This document shows, piece by piece, positions 1-8,573 of a stretch of DNA of 35,368 nt. This DNA comes from Pavlovales sp. CCMP2436 (Eukaryota; Haptophyta; Pavlovophyceae; Pavlovales): positions 501,344 to 536,711 of the forward strand of contig MU631321.1 in the NCBI GenBank assembly GCA_026770615.1, given 5' to 3'. The translations under genes and the position numbers were made by a program. The notes under the pieces were generated by a model. That model made no database searches. It saw only the letters and a list, made by a program, of their open reading frames with translations, and was not told the origin of the DNA. Position 1 is the stretch's first letter, and each line of letters begins with the position of its first letter.

Positions 1-187
1 GATGTCCTTCTTATTATGACATTAGTTCTGACAGCAGGGATGTCCTTCTTATTATGACATTAGTTCTGACAGCAGGGATGTCCTTCTTATTATGAGCAAT
101 ATTCTGATTCTTACAAACAGCACACACGCACGCGCACGCGCACACACACGCGCACGCACACACACACGCACACGCACACGCACATAC
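1..187. repeat. 38-bp tandem repeat (about 2.5 copies) followed by a CA-rich microsatellite
   Basis: A unit starting gatgtccttcttattatgac begins at 1, 39 and 77 (period 38), the third copy being cut short. From about 117 to 182 the sequence is a CA/CG dinucleotide run. It lies immediately downstream of the donor of the acidic ABCD exon, so it is intronic. Confidence 0.9.
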
Positions 188-3100
188 CGTTTGCGCGCGC
201 CGAGGTCGCTGCCCAGCTCGTCCTCGTCGCTGTCGTCGCTGCAGAGTGGGCCACCGGCGCCGGGTCCCCACTCCACCTCGTCGAGCTCTTCCACCGCGCG
301 CCTCCACGCGGCGAGCAGAGAGAGGCACAGCGGCTGCCTGCCCGCCCCCAATTTATATTTGTATTTGTATAAGCAGAGAGAGGCACAGCGGCTGCCTGCC
401 CGCTCCCGAAGGAAGAAGATAAAAAACCCGTTAAAAACGTAAAAAAATAGAATTGTTCGCACGTATGCCAACTGTTTGAGCCAAGCCATGCGTCGGATGG
501 GGTGTCTCAATGGGTACTTCATGTGATTCGTTATCAAAGTGATATGACTAACCGTCGGAGCGCTAATATCAGCTTGATGATTTGTCACACCGCCAGCCAA
601 ACCCCCTACATTAATATATATATAACTAACCTGCCCGCCCCCGTCGCACCCGGGCTCAGCGGCGCAGCAGCCAGCGCAGCCTTCTCTGTGAAAGTTTTAG
701 TTTCAGTTTTAGTTTCAGTCTTAGATTTGGTTTTTAGTTTCATCATATTGGTAATGTTATTCTCTTGTTGCCATTATGCTTCTTGTTGTTATGGTCCGTA
801 TTTTTCTTAGTTCTTACCGTCCGTGCCCGCGCGGCCGCCGAGTGCCTGTCTGCGCTGAAAGGGGTTGTTGCCCGCCGCCTCGAGGCTGTGCACCGCCTCA
901 ATCACCTCCGAGATCCTGCAGCAATTATAAATCAGAGAATAATTATATCTGTTAATAACAAGTAAAATAAGAATTTGAACTTTTAACATAGCACACACGC
1001 ACACGCAGCCTCACCTCGTTGTGATGCCTGCGAGTGACGCCACCTTCGTCGAGGCCTGCACCTAGTTAGTTAAAATCATTTTTATTTATGATGATGATTA
1101 CAAGTAGTTGTAGTGGTAGTTAATTTAATACGAAGGGGGGGGGAAAGGGAGGGAAGGGGTAATTGAGTGGAGTGGGGGGGGAGAGAGAAAGGGAGGGGAG
1201 GGGGTCATTGAGGGGCGTTGTGCACCAAGTGACCGACCGCGCTGCCCAGGTCGGCGAGCTGCGCGCCCGTGCGCACAAAATTTGCGACGATCTCGCCCAG
1301 TGGCCGCTCGCCGAGAGAGCCGTGCCTGCGCGCCTGGTAATTTCAAATGAGAATATAAGTCATGACACTAAATTATTTAGTGTGTCCCCGGTGATATCAC
1401 CGAGAGGAAAGGAAGGGATTTCTAAATTATGATATCACCGAGAGGAAAGGAAGGGATTTCTGATTAGGACGTCTGTCCCCGGAGACGGTCTCCCGGACAT
1501 GTCCAGGACCACTCCCCGAGCACACAGATACCCCCCCTTCCTGAGCCTGGTTACTCAGAGAGCCTGCGGGGCCAAACCGACTTAACCAAAGGGTGCCCAC
1601 CTAAAGGGGCCAAAGGCGTGCACCTATAGAATTGAACTCGGGACCTCCGCCCAAAGGCGGGGATTCTAAACCATTATACTAGAATCACTTTTGCACTGCG
1701 GAGTAATATTAATATGAAAATAATAAGCTAATACTCTACCATGTGGCCGCTCGCCGAGGGCGCAAAATAAATCATTACAATAATAAAAGCAGCAGCAACA
1801 GCAAATTTAATGCATGCGTGCTTGCAGGATCCATGAGAAAACTTAAAGACTTTTTTTTTTTTTTAAAACATAACATATAAAAAAAAACCTGCAGGACCCA
1901 GGCGATCACAGGCGAGCCCGTCTTGATCATGTACTGGTCGAAGACGCCGAGCAGCAGCTGGTGGCGCGAGAGCTGAAACAAATAAAGATGAACTTAAATA
2001 AATGAGTCAAAGAAGAAGAAGAAACGAAGTAAGTTAGTAAGTCAAGTACAGGAAAGAAAAAGAAACGGAAATAGAAACAGAATGAACGAATGAATAATTC
2101 ATTTATAACCACCTGCACAGAGGCGCGAAAGAGGCTGCCCATTAGCGTGTCGAGCAGCGCGCGCTCGCGCCGCCCCCCCTGGAAGAGCGCAATCTCCTCC
2201 GCGCTCGCAATCAGACGTGCGTGCGAGCTCCGGTAGAGCCCTGCGACTTCCGACTCCTGCTGCGCGAGCCTATCGGGTCGGGGGAGGTTGCCGGGTTCCA
2301 GCAGTGGACAGTCAGAGCGGACAGTCAGGACGGATAGCAATCGCTGCTTACCTATACGTACAATCAGAACAACAAGTATCAATAATCAACAACATTGTGA
2401 ATAAGAATGTCAATCACCGCTTCACATCGGGGAGGAGGCGGAGCTTGAGCTGAGAAATCACCAGGCTCGCGCCGATGACGACCGCGGGGGCGTGCACGCC
2501 GAGTGAGCGGCCGAGACGCATGGTGAGGAGGGTCACGTCGAGGGAGGGCTTGAAGACAGTGGTCAGCAGCGAGGCGGCCGACTCGGCGAAGCGCTCTATA
2601 TCCGAGGTCACGCGCTGGTCAACGTTATCGATCTTGCACCCAGGTAGGTGCGCTGCCTTGAAAAAGTTGGAGCCTCGTATGTAGCGAGAATTAATATCGC
2701 GCGACAGCCGTCGTTGGAACAGCAGCGCCATCATGCGCGTGCAGTACTTAAGTCCTGTACGTAACAATCATGGGAGGAAAGGCCACTGCGATGAGCACGA
2801 GGGGGCCGCACAGGTGTCGCAACTTGCTATTCAACACCCTTTTGTATTCTATTGGCTATCCGCACCCGCGTTCACGCTCGCGGCCGGCACGCCGAGCAGC
2901 GCGAATACTGCCGTATGCTTCGCGAACGCAGCCCATCGAGCCTCGATCAGTGCGCGCGCCACGCGGCCCGAGCAGTCGGCCGAGACCATTGACAAGAGCG
3001 TGCGCGCAAACGTGCACGAGACGAGGGCGGCAAAGGCGGCGCTCTCACGGCTGCGCAGCTTGGGCCCGAAGCAGAGCCGGAGCAGCTCGAACAACTTGTC

Positions 3101-3193
3101 GCCCACTCGCAGCGACCGCATCATCCCGCGCAGCCACACGCCATAAAATCCGGCTAGGACCAGGAGGGAGCCCCGCGTGCGACCCAGCGCCAT
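188..3193 (-). CDS. ABCD-family (peroxisomal fatty-acyl type) ABC half transporter, N-terminal transmembrane part; partial, continues past left edge
   Basis: ABCD proteins import long-chain acyl-CoAs or related lipids into peroxisomes. I join exons 3193-2866, 2754-2418, 2269-2113, 1972-1889, 1333-1226, 1055-1015 and 915-818. All introns are GT-AG and every phase fits, giving 384 codons plus one base. Family signs in order: exon 1 has SRESAAFAALVSCTFARTLL; exon 2 has ALLFQRRLSRDINSRYI and the NVDQRVTSDIERFA segment (ABCD 'N.DQ.LT.D'); exon 3 has the EAA-like motif SAEEIALFQGG; exon 4 has GVFDQYMIKTGSPV; exons 6-7 read KVASLAGITTR-ISEVIEAV. An acidic exon (about 330-188, donor GTATGT at 187) follows, but its acceptor phase with exon 7 is unresolved. 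The ATPase domain (Walker A/B) is not in the window. The start is the ATG at 3193. I cannot choose between ABCD1-3-like and ABCD4-like. The gene is head to head with the JmjC/PhyH gene. Confidence 0.85.
315..404. repeat. About 30-bp direct repeat, period 58, around the acceptor side of the acidic ABCD exon
   Basis: Sequence gcagagagaggcacagcggc and the following ctgcctgcccgc occur at about 315-345 and 373-403. The copies carry duplicated candidate AG acceptors on the minus strand. The 58-bp offset is not a multiple of three, so the choice of acceptor changes the frame. Confidence 0.8.
552..614 (+). repeat. Partial copy of dispersed element A
   Basis: The stretch from ggagcgcta to ccccctacattaatata matches the 3' half of the element inserted at 18949-19118. 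Here it lies in an intron of the ABCD gene and has lost its 5' half. Confidence 0.7.
1393..1461. repeat. Tandem pair of a 38-bp unit
   Basis: gatatcaccgagaggaaagg and the following aagggatttct occur at 1393 and again at 1431. The pair is intronic in the ABCD gene. Confidence 0.85.
1619..1690 (-). other. tRNA-Pro(UGG)-like pseudogene or tRNA-derived SINE head
   Basis: On the minus strand there is an A-box-like TAGTATAATGG, an anticodon arm CCGCC-TTTGGGC-GGAGG (loop carrying TGG, one mismatch in the stem) and a B-box-like GAGTTCAATTC. The T stem and acceptor stem do not pair, so I do not call a functional tRNA. It sits in ABCD intron 4, in the same orientation as the gene. Confidence 0.45.
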
Positions 3194-3214
3194 GTTGGCT
3201 CTCGCGACCAGAGG

Positions 3215-3330
3215 GCTGCTCTGCGCGGCTCCGGCTACTGCACGGCTTGGGCCTCTGCGTGGCTCTGGCCTCTGCGCGGCTCAGACCTCGCCTCCTCGGG
3301 CCTCTGCGCGGCTCAGCTCAGACCTCCGCC
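3215..3330. repeat. Minisatellite of ggcctctgcgcggctc units between divergent genes
   Basis: Four or five imperfect copies of ctctgcgcggctc, several followed by agacct, lie between the ABCD start (3193) and the dioxygenase start (3703). Confidence 0.75.
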
Positions 3331-3388
3331 TCCACTCGACGCACATCCGTGAAGGTCCCTCCACTTTTAGCGCGACATCTTGCCCTTG

Positions 3389-3398
3389 ATTTTAAAAA
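3389..3398 (-). promoter_or_regulatory. TTTTTAAAAT box, candidate core promoter element of the ABCD gene
   Basis: An AT-only box in a GC-rich region, about 195 nt upstream of the ABCD ATG. Similar boxes precede the other gene starts in the window (see findings). Function is inferred from recurrence only. Confidence 0.3.
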
Positions 3399-3538
3399 CG
3401 CACAGTCTTCATTGGGCACGCGATGGCCCAGTCGGCTCACATGGCGCACCGAGCTCCGACAGAACGGCGATGCGATACTTCCAGAGTTCTCCTCGCCTCC
3501 GCTCTCCGCGCTCATCGACTCCAGACGACTTCCCGTCG

Positions 3539-3548
3539 TTTAAAAATC
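3539..3548 (+). promoter_or_regulatory. TTTAAAAATC box, candidate core promoter element of the JmjC/PhyH gene
   Basis: An AT-only box about 155 nt before the ATG at 3703, of the same type as those upstream of EMC1 and the chromo-barrel gene. Function is inferred. Confidence 0.3.
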
Positions 3549-3702
3549 GATCGCTTGTGTCATCTATTCTTCCCTTCCTTACACCCTCTGCGCTTCCTCG
3601 CCGGAACACGTTCGCTCGGAGGGAGGCCGTGGATCGTCGTCACGTGCGGCCTGCTCGCGCGGCGTAGCCGTGAGCTCTCCTCTACACACGCGACAACCCC
3701 CG

Positions 3703-5622
3703 ATGGCGCCGGGGACCGGTGCGAGCACGGTGGCCGAGTTTGAGCGGACGCGGCGCGCGCGCATGGCACACGCCGAGGACGAGGCTAGCCCGTTCGAAGC
3801 CGAGCGCTGGCACGCGGCCGCCCTCTCGGTCGGGCGGTTCCGCGCGCGGTGCGCGCAGGGGCGCCGGCCGATCGTTGTCGCAGGCCTTGAGCAGCAGCTG
3901 CTCGCCGATACGCCGGGGGGGCTCGCCTGGCTCGACCGCTGCGCGTCGCGTACCGTGCGCGCAATCGTCGCCTCGCTCGAGGAGGGGGAGGAGGCGGATG
4001 GCGCGGAGGCGCTCTGCGTGCTCTCCGTCCACCGACACGCGCCCGAGCTTATCTCACAGCTGCGCGTCCCACGCTACGTGGCACACAACGAGCTCATGCG
4101 CACGCGACGAGCGCACCAGTGGCCGGCAGACCCGCTCACCCTCTCTGTAGGCGCACGCGGGACGCGCTCGCCGCTGCGGCAGTCGCCGTGCCACACAGCG
4201 AGCTGGATGGTGGTGGTAAGCGGCGTTCTGCGATTGACAATCTATCATCCAGACGACGCCGCCCTACTTTCGCCCACTTACCCCGAGCGCTCGCTCGAGC
4301 CTACCTTTCCCTCGCTCCTCTCCTCCCTCTCCTCCCGCGCGTGTCGCTGCTCCGCCGTCGTGCGACGGGGCGAGATGGTCTTCATCCCGGCTGGCTCACC
4401 TTACTGCTTCGAGGTGGCGGATGCCGATCACTCGATCGCCTACAGCGGTCTGATTGTCGACGAGGCCTGCCGTGCAGGCGCGTTGCGCGAGCTCCGCCTC
4501 GCCGGCGCCCTCAGCCCGCGAAGTCATCAGGCTTTCTTAGCACTAGAAGAGCTCGACTCGGGTGAGGGCGAGGGCGAGGGCGAGGAGGTTGATGAGACCG
4601 CGTCCATTTGCAGCGGCAGCGGTGACGATCGTATCTCAGCCTGCGATACTTCCTCCGCGCTGGACTCGCTCGCGGCGTCTTGCGAGGCGCTCCCCGCTAA
4701 ACCCGGGGTGCCCTGCAGCCTCGTCCCCGCGCTTCCCCCGGTCGACTACTATGACGACTACGCGAGCGGGCGTGCTGCCGAGGCTGGGCTGGAGCCGCTC
4801 CCACCCTGGCCGCTGATGACTCGTTCCCGAGAGCCGATGAGCGCGATCGAATTGTCTCTCTTTTCGCTTCAGAGAGACGGGTACGTCATTTTGCCCGCCG
4901 CGTTGCCTAGTTCGGAGGCGCGCGACTTGCGCACAAGACTGCTCGAACAGCTCGAGCACGCGCGCTCGACCGACATACACACGCCGGGCGACGGGCTGAG
5001 CCCCTTCGCCAAAATTAACGACCGTGAGTTCCGGGCGGACATGCGCCTCTCGCTAGAGGGAGACGTCCGTGCCGCGGTGCTAAGAGTGCTCGGCGCGTAC
5101 GGATCCGTCTACACGCAACTCTTTCCACAACAGAGTGAAGTGGTCGAGCTGGGGTGTATCACCTCCCGCCCGGGCGCCTCGCAGCAGAGCATCCACGCCG
5201 ACGTCAAATTTGCTTCGAACGCGCGGCGCATATACACCACCTTCGTCGCGCTGCAGGACGTGCCGATGGAGATGGGGCCGACTCTGATCTGGAAGGGGTC
5301 TCACACCGAGTTCTTCTGCATGTTCTACAAGCGCTGGTTCAAGGGGCCGGTGGACGAGTACTGGGCCGAGAACGAGCCAGTGCCCATGTTAATGCGCGCA
5401 GGCGATTGCGTGCTGATGGACACGCGAGTAACGCACGCTGGGGGGGCGAACGTTTCCGACCAGCAGCGCATGCTAATGCATTTCTCCTTTATGACCCCAA
5501 CGACGGCCACCGAGCCACACATGCCGCTTGGATTCACCAACAACCTCGTGCCTGAGCTGCGCGCGCGGCCAGTGCGGATGGACACGCTCGCCGACAAAGC
5601 CGCGCTCGAGCTCATGGCGTAG
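3703..5622 (+). CDS. JmjC/cupin-like domain fused to a phytanoyl-CoA dioxygenase (PhyH)-type Fe(II)/2-oxoglutarate oxygenase
   Basis: Single exon, 639 aa. Residues about 150-280 resemble a JmjC/cupin-8 fold: WMVVVSGVLRLTIYHP (strand plus 'SG'), then RRGEMVFIPAGSPYCFEV where a JmjC protein would show a 'GD.LFIP..W.H.V' motif. The metal ligands look absent: the HxD position reads SPC and the distal His position reads Y/C. An acidic Gly-Glu linker (about 286-300) leads to the PhyH domain (about 380-625). That domain begins FSLQRDGYVILPAALPSSEA and has its facial triad intact as H498-A-D500 and H578, with R589 placed for 2-oxoglutarate. So the C-terminal half should be an active oxygenase and the N-terminal half a pseudo-enzyme or binding domain. 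Substrate unknown; no PTS1 (C-terminus ELMA). Start is the first ATG; an in-frame GTG at 3670 is not used. Confidence 0.85.
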   Translation: MAPGTGASTVAEFERTRRARMAHAEDEASPFEAERWHAAALSVGRFRARCAQGRRPIVVAGLEQQLLADTPGGLAWLDRCASRTVRAIVASLEEGEEADGAEALCVLSVHRHAPELISQLRVPRYVAHNELMRTRRAHQWPADPLTLSVGARGTRSPLRQSPCHTASWMVVVSGVLRLTIYHPDDAALLSPTYPERSLEPTFPSLLSSLSSRACRCSAVVRRGEMVFIPAGSPYCFEVADADHSIAYSGLIVDEACRAGALRELRLAGALSPRSHQAFLALEELDSGEGEGEGEEVDETASICSGSGDDRISACDTSSALDSLAASCEALPAKPGVPCSLVPALPPVDYYDDYASGRAAEAGLEPLPPWPLMTRSREPMSAIELSLFSLQRDGYVILPAALPSSEARDLRTRLLEQLEHARSTDIHTPGDGLSPFAKINDREFRADMRLSLEGDVRAAVLRVLGAYGSVYTQLFPQQSEVVELGCITSRPGASQQSIHADVKFASNARRIYTTFVALQDVPMEMGPTLIWKGSHTEFFCMFYKRWFKGPVDEYWAENEPVPMLMRAGDCVLMDTRVTHAGGANVSDQQRMLMHFSFMTPTTATEPHMPLGFTNNLVPELRARPVRMDTLADKAALELMA

Positions 5623-5723
5623 CTTAAGAGTTTTAAAAGTGACTCAACTCGAGGCGTCATAGAAAGAAAATTACTTTTTAGTTGCGAGCATTAGTTAATT
5701 GCAGTACACACATTTGACTGAGA

Positions 5724-5832
5724 GGGCGTAGCGAGTAGGAAGGAGCTTGCGAGTTGCGTCCGGGACTGGGAGCACTAAGATCAGCTTGACTTGAACTTGA
5801 CACACCGCCAGCCAGAATCCCCCTACATTAAT
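5724..5832 (+). repeat. Partial, diverged copy of dispersed element A
   Basis: The stretch ggcgtagcgagtagga ... agcactaagatcagcttgac ... ccccctacattaata matches element A (18949-19118) with its 5' end missing. It is followed about 55 bp later by repeat B, the same order as at 21 kb. Confidence 0.7.
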
Positions 5833-5885
5833 AAATGTACCCTGCCCTGTACACGTGTGATTACTAACACTACTATTTGTTACAC

Positions 5886-5968
5886 TTTATAATTTATACC
5901 GCTCGAGTTCTCTCATCGTCGTCGGTTCATAACGACGTCGATTTCGCAAGTGAATCTACAATCGATCG
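5886..5968 (-). repeat. Partial copy of dispersed element B (3' coding tail of a mobile element)
   Basis: The stretch ttataccgctcgag ... gtcggttcataacgacgtcg matches 28226-28310 and, inverted, 21225-21287. In the better copy at 21 kb this strand encodes a peptide ending VTSL before a stop. Confidence 0.65.
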
Positions 5969-6014
5969 TCCTCGTCACTCATAATCCTCGCACAGATTCC
6001 ACGAAATGTAATAA

Positions 6015-6165
6015 TAATACAGGGGGTCGCGGTCAATAAGAAACCGTAACGTAATGAAACTGAGCCTCATTTTGTGTGCCCTTCAATAGTAATTTAAGCA
6101 AAAATTAAACATTGTTTGTATATATTTTGCTAAGAAATTGAGCCTCAGTCTTAAATTATAAATCG
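6015..6165 (+). mobile_element. Decayed MITE copy, same family as 14165-14306
   Basis: It opens with tacagggggtcgcggtcaat and contains gaaactgagcctc and gaaattgagcctcag, matching the MITE at 14 kb. The right terminal repeat has decayed. Confidence 0.6.
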
Positions 6166-6487
6166 TTCTCCCTGGCTGGCCCGGGTCCTGTGGCTGGCCC
6201 CTTGGCGGCGCGCCCATGTTGTAGCTTCGTTGACAGCCCACCAAATCTTTCTTTGCCAAAATGTCGGTGATGCCCGAGTGAGGCCCTACCCCCCCCGTGC
6301 ACGGGCTTCCGCATGTAGCACATTTAAATATCCCGGAGCACTGCTGGTATCACGGCTTCTACGGCTGCTTCGGTGCTTCCGTCGGAGCTCTTCGTACCTT
6401 GCCGATGTAATCCTCACTCCCAGAGAGACTGAGCGCTGTTCCCGGTACTCGCGTACCGGTGACCTACGTCCCTGACTCGACTCGCTT

Positions 6488-6653
6488 AACCAGGGGGGTA
6501 GGGGTCCACCACGCCAGTGAAAAACCCAAGCGAGCTCTGTTGCAACTTGTTGGCTCTCAAAGCCTGGCTTCAGTGGCCGCGGGCCTTCACCGGGTTCAGC
6601 GAGGAGACGTCGTTTCGAAAGATTTTCACGTGGTGGACCCCTACCCCCTGGTT
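6488..6653. repeat. Hairpin-forming inverted repeat (MITE-like), about 165 bp
   Basis: ccaggggggtaggggtccac plus cacg at 6490-6513 is the inverse of the segment at 6629-6651, with further pairing (gtgaaaa) inside. About 115 bp separate the arms. No convincing target duplication is visible. It lies in the 5' flank or UTR of the nucleotide-sugar transporter gene. Confidence 0.75.
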
Positions 6654-6834
6654 TCACGATGTCCGACATTGTGAAACTGCTGAAACTGCCATCGTGATTT
6701 GTGGACATCGACATCGTCTGCAAGGCGTCGGGCGGTTGGTTGCAGCCTTTGGCGCGTGGAGCTCGCCGGATCGGACCGCCATCATCCTGTCGACCGTGAG
6801 TGCACGCCGGGTTGAACGTCGCCGGCCGCGCGCG

Positions 6835-7914
6835 ATGTCGCCGCGGGCCGATGTCATGGAGCAGCTGCCGTACATCCTGGCCGGCATCGTCCTGATGACG
6901 CTGCAGCCCGTCCTCGTCACGCTCTCGCAGAACGCCCAGGGCCACCTCGACTACAGCCCGATTAGCTCGACGCTCTTGACTGGTGCGGAGAGCTCGCAGC
7001 GCACCCACCCCGCTGTGCGCCGCGCACCCACCCGCGCCGCCCCTGCCCCTGCCCCTGCCCCTGCCCCTGCCCCCGCAGAGTCCGCCAAGATCGGCATCTC
7101 GCTTGTGATGCTCTGCAGCAGCAAGGCGCCGGTCTCCGTCTCCGGCGCGGAGATGCTACAGTACGCCGTGCCCGCTTTCATATACTTTGTGAACAACAAT
7201 CTCGTGTTCGTGATCCTCGGCCACGTGGACGCGACCACTTTCCAGCTGCTCTCGCAGCTGAAGACGGTCTTTACAGGCATCCTCTTCCGCGTCTTCCTCT
7301 CGCGCCATCTGAGCATCTTCCAGTACCTCGCCATCGTGCAGCTCGCGTGCGGCACGGCCACCAGCCAGATTCCGCTCTGCTCGGGCCCGGCGCAGGTGGA
7401 GGGGCGCTCGTCGGCGCTTGGCGTGCTGCTATCGGTGCTCTCGTGCCTGCTCTCTGCCTTCGGCGGCATCTATTCTGAGAAGCTGCTCAAGGACAAGCCA
7501 AAAGACTCGATCCACTGGCAGAACATCCAGCTCTACTCGTGGGGCATCGCCTTCAATTTGCTGGGCGTCGCGGTGCAGAAGGGCTCAAACCCGCTCGGCT
7601 CTGGCTTTTTCGGCGGCCTCCGCGGCTGGGCGTGGGCCGTGATTTTAAACAACGCGCTCAACGGGCTGGCTATCTCGGCCATCCTCAAGTACGCCGACAA
7701 CATCGCGCGCGTGTACGCGCACGCGTGCGCAATGCTGGTCACCATGGTGCTCTCCATCTTCCTCTTCGCGCAGACGCCGAGCGCGCAGCTCCTCGTCGCG
7801 ATCGCAATGGTCTCCGCGTCTGCGGTGCAGTACAACCTCAGACAACCCGAGCCGGTCAGCGCCGCGGCCTCGGCCTACCACAACGTGCCTTCTGGCGAAG
7901 AGGGGAGGGAATGA
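6835..7914 (+). CDS. SLC35A-family nucleotide-sugar transporter
   Basis: A Golgi/ER antiporter that brings nucleotide sugars (UDP-Gal, UDP-GlcNAc or CMP-sialic acid type) into the lumen in exchange for NMP. Exons 6835-6982 and 7079-7914 join in phase 1 to give 327 aa, restoring SSTLL-T-ESAKIGISLV in place of an Ala-Pro run. Family signatures: FIYFVNNNLVFVIL, ATTFQLLSQLKTVFTGILFR, GGIYSEKLLKD, SIHWQNIQLYSWG and VILNNALNGLAISAILKYAD, then YAHACAMLVTMVLSIFLF. About ten hydrophobic segments are expected. The substrate cannot be read from sequence. The 96-nt intron is a multiple of three and stop-free, so retention would insert 32 residues. Upstream ATGs (6517) lie in the inverted-repeat region and are unlikely starts. 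Confidence 0.9.
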   Translation: MSPRADVMEQLPYILAGIVLMTLQPVLVTLSQNAQGHLDYSPISSTLLTGAESSQRTHPAVRRAPTRAAPAPAPAPAPAPAESAKIGISLVMLCSSKAPVSVSGAEMLQYAVPAFIYFVNNNLVFVILGHVDATTFQLLSQLKTVFTGILFRVFLSRHLSIFQYLAIVQLACGTATSQIPLCSGPAQVEGRSSALGVLLSVLSCLLSAFGGIYSEKLLKDKPKDSIHWQNIQLYSWGIAFNLLGVAVQKGSNPLGSGFFGGLRGWAWAVILNNALNGLAISAILKYADNIARVYAHACAMLVTMVLSIFLFAQTPSAQLLVAIAMVSASAVQYNLRQPEPVSAAASAYHNVPSGEEGRE

Positions 7915-8573
7915 TGGCGGTTGGTGGTGCTGCTCCACGTGAAGCTCACGCTCGGGATCTGCTTGTTCTCCCGATGGTACGTTCCCGCGATACAGAAAGA
8001 GAACGGTAGGGCGAGAACAAATGTGTAGTAGTCTGACTTCTAGAAACTTGGATAGTAGACTAATTTGGTCCGGGCTGGGGCCCTAGTAGCCGGTAGGGCT
8101 GGGCCGAATCCCGGGGGGTGGGGAGGTGCTCGCAAGATCGGAAATGACATCTGAGATGATTTCCAAGAACCCGACAAACCGACAGGCTAACAGGTGTCTG
8201 TACGACCTCACTCAAACCCGAACTGTCATTGTCAGTGTCAGATCCGATATTTCTCGAAAAGGCATAAAATATGAAAATTCGAGCGCGGAGACGCGATCGG
8301 TGTACAACGTAGACCTAGACACGCCGTCTTAGTGACTGACTGCTGTCGCACCCACACGCACTCAAAGACAGCCTCTGACTGCCTGCAACCTGCCGTCTGC
8401 TTGCCCCACCTTTCTCTGCTGGAGCCAGGTCTGTGTTGCTACCAAAATTGAAGACTGTAATTGCTTAAAAACCAGTTTACAGTTTACTGTACGTCTTACA
8501 TAAATACATATCGCATTGGGCATCTGCAGATGTGCTGCAATTCACCGGCGCCCGGGTCCAGCGGTAACTAACC
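7915..8573. other. Intergenic region, nothing recognised
   Basis: No conserved coding signal and no tRNA. A 15-bp word tctgctggagccagg (about 8412) recurs near 11731, possibly a trace of a dispersed repeat. Confidence 0.6.

Noticed and set aside
1..110. CRISPR-like regular repeats
   Set aside because: Period equals unit length (no spacers), so this is a plain tandem repeat in a eukaryotic intron.
7021..7080. Ala-Pro repeat as part of the transporter protein
   Set aside because: It lies in an intron with good GT/AG ends; splicing restores the conserved SLC35A sequence.
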